In this document: positions 23,201-23,818 of the stretch, piece by piece
Position numbering within the stretch: the first letter of the stretch is position 1
Layout of the letters: each line of letters opens with the position of its first letter
NCBI GenBank assembly: GCA_016463105.1
Contig: JAEMRY010000013.1
Location: 1-23,818 of the forward strand
Reading direction: 5' to 3'
DNA: 23,818 nucleotides
Source of the DNA: Ilumatobacteraceae bacterium
GTDB taxonomy: Bacteria > Actinomycetota > Acidimicrobiia > Acidimicrobiales > Ilumatobacteraceae
Position numbers and translations under genes: made by a program
Notes under the pieces: generated by a model
Seen by the model: only the letters and a program-made list of their open reading frames with translations
What the model was told of the DNA's origin: nothing
Database searches by the model: none

Positions 23201-23686
23201 CTAGGCGAGTGCGCGCAAAGAAATATCATTGCAAGATTCGCAAACACTTTCGGGGATCGCGCCGAGTTTCATTAAATAACTAAATGCAATGCAACCCAGA
23301 CAAATCGCAAACACCGACTCAAGCAGGGCGGCGAAAATTAAGCCAGCTATAACAAGTTTCGCGGCCAGTGAGAAGTCGAGAAGCGCGAGCAACAGAGCCG
23401 ACGACGAAAAAACTAATCCAATTGTTTGGGCAAACCTTTTTGGTGGGCCAGGCACAAATTTGTGATTGAAATTTAATTTTGGTGTGACAACGCGTGTCAC
23501 GAATAGCGCGAGTGGACTGAATGCTGGGCCAGCAGCAACTCGTGCAGCGAACCCGTATGCGAGCGCGACGAGCACGAGCGTTGAATTGGTGAGCAGAAAT
23601 GTTGTGCTGATTAAAACAACACCTGCGGCCACAAGTCGGGCTGATGTTTCATTGGCTGGATTCGGAAAAGGAAAGCGCTTTGTCAT
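23201..23686 (-). CDS. DUF4395 family membrane protein
   Basis: A 161-residue integral membrane protein of the DUF4395 family, common in actinobacteria and of unknown role, often near thioredoxin or sulfurtransferase genes. Visible hallmarks are NETSARLVAAGVV at 11-23, GPAFSPLALFVTRVV at about 53-67, FVPGPPKRFAQTIG at 77-90, and CLGC at 129-132 within the last helix, followed by a second Cys pair, CESC, at 149-152. Four helices are likely. The ATG at 23686 is chosen because TATGCT (23694-23699) lies 7 nt upstream and the family begins near this point. An ATG at 23698 and a TTG at 23725 are alternatives. Convergent with the monooxygenase gene, 11 bp away. Confidence 0.9.
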   Translation of the reverse strand: MTKRFPFPNPANETSARLVAAGVVLISTTFLLTNSTLVLVALAYGFAARVAAGPAFSPLALFVTRVVTPKLNFNHKFVPGPPKRFAQTIGLVFSSSALLLALLDFSLAAKLVIAGLIFAALLESVFAICLGCIAFSYLMKLGAIPESVCESCNDISLRALA

Positions 23687-23693
23687 GCGCCCC

Positions 23694-23699
23694 AGCATA
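23694..23699 (-). promoter_or_regulatory. Candidate -10 hexamer for the DUF4395 gene
   Basis: On the minus strand TATGCT is followed by 7 nt and ATG at 23686, the same arrangement seen at four other transcript starts in this window. It supports a leaderless mRNA and the shorter start. Confidence 0.3.
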
Positions 23700-23749
23700 T
23701 ACAGATACCCGACCAATTTAGTCAAGTATCAAGTTTTCTCTGAGAGGGT

Positions 23750-23818
23750 TTACCTAACCGATTTTTGGGTGCGGGTGGCGGCGCTGATGTGGTCGACGGT
23801 GAGGCCACAGCAGCCGCC
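23750..23818 (-). CDS. Possible C-terminal end of a GC-rich gene cut by the window edge
   Basis: A minus-strand frame is open from the right edge to a TAA at 23750-23752 and would encode about 22 residues ending GLTVDHISAATRTQKSVR, preceded by a Gly/Cys cluster. Nearly every codon nearest the edge ends in G or C, unlike the rest of the window. The fragment is too short to assign a family or to exclude a non-coding explanation. Confidence 0.3.
   Translation of the reverse strand, partial: GGCCGLTVDHISAATRTQKSVR

Noticed and set aside
23197..23204. CTAGCTAG self-complementary word between the monooxygenase and DUF4395 gene ends
   Set aside because: Only 8 bp and without a loop or T-tract; expected often by chance.
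1..23818. Mobile element, prophage, CRISPR array, tRNA or rRNA
   Set aside because: No transposase, integrase, phage, Cas or RNA-gene signature and no terminal or array repeats were seen on either strand.

Overview
The window looks like part of an ordinary chromosome from a free-living, monoderm, actinobacterium-like heterotroph, most plausibly of the Acidimicrobiia type. That placement is an inference. It rests on intermediate GC (near 50% by eye), frequent GTG/TTG starts, several genes with a TANNNT -10-like hexamer 6-7 nt before the start codon (leaderless style), a DUF4395 membrane protein, and a peptide-binding protein held by a C-terminal membrane helix instead of a lipid. I see no insertion sequence, phage gene, CRISPR array, tRNA or rRNA. 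Apart from short intergenic spacers (the longest about 100 bp) the window is fully coding, so no gene-free stretch exceeds 300 bp.

Layout. (1) 1-2628, rightward: the end of a Zn/Mn-type metal ABC importer (binding protein cut by the left edge, ATPase, permease). (2) 2654-4830, leftward: a two-gene unit with an S51-like protein fused to a cysteinyl-tRNA-synthetase-type C-terminal tail, and an alpha/beta hydrolase. (3) 4932-6108, rightward: a four-helix membrane protein and a DUF2071 protein. (4) 6135-11261, leftward: DUF917 protein, hydantoinase-A-like protein, oligopeptidase B, and two very small membrane proteins, the last one only 45 residues. (5) 11365-17012, rightward: a complete five-gene oligopeptide/dipeptide-type ABC importer with 4-bp ATGA overlaps. 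(6) 17009-18976, leftward: a CocE/NonD (S15-like) hydrolase whose stop codon overlaps that of the importer. (7) 19001-23189, rightward: a tightly coupled oxidative operon of Rieske oxygenase, sarcosine-oxidase-like flavoprotein and Baeyer-Villiger-type monooxygenase. (8) 23201-23686, leftward: DUF4395 protein, then an unusually GC-rich fragment at the right edge.

How the parts may work together. Groups 4-6 read as a scavenging island for peptides or peptide-like amides: import, cleavage by oligopeptidase B and an S15-like hydrolase, and ATP-dependent ring or lactam opening by the hydantoinase-like pair. Group 7 looks like an N-demethylation and oxidation route. The Rieske protein has a glutamate at the bridging position, as in quaternary-amine oxygenases. 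The next gene belongs to the covalent-FAD N-methyl-amino-acid oxidases. The third could oxidise a ketone. The combination of these three enzymes in one operon is the most interesting candidate for an undescribed catabolic pathway; its substrate cannot be read from sequence.
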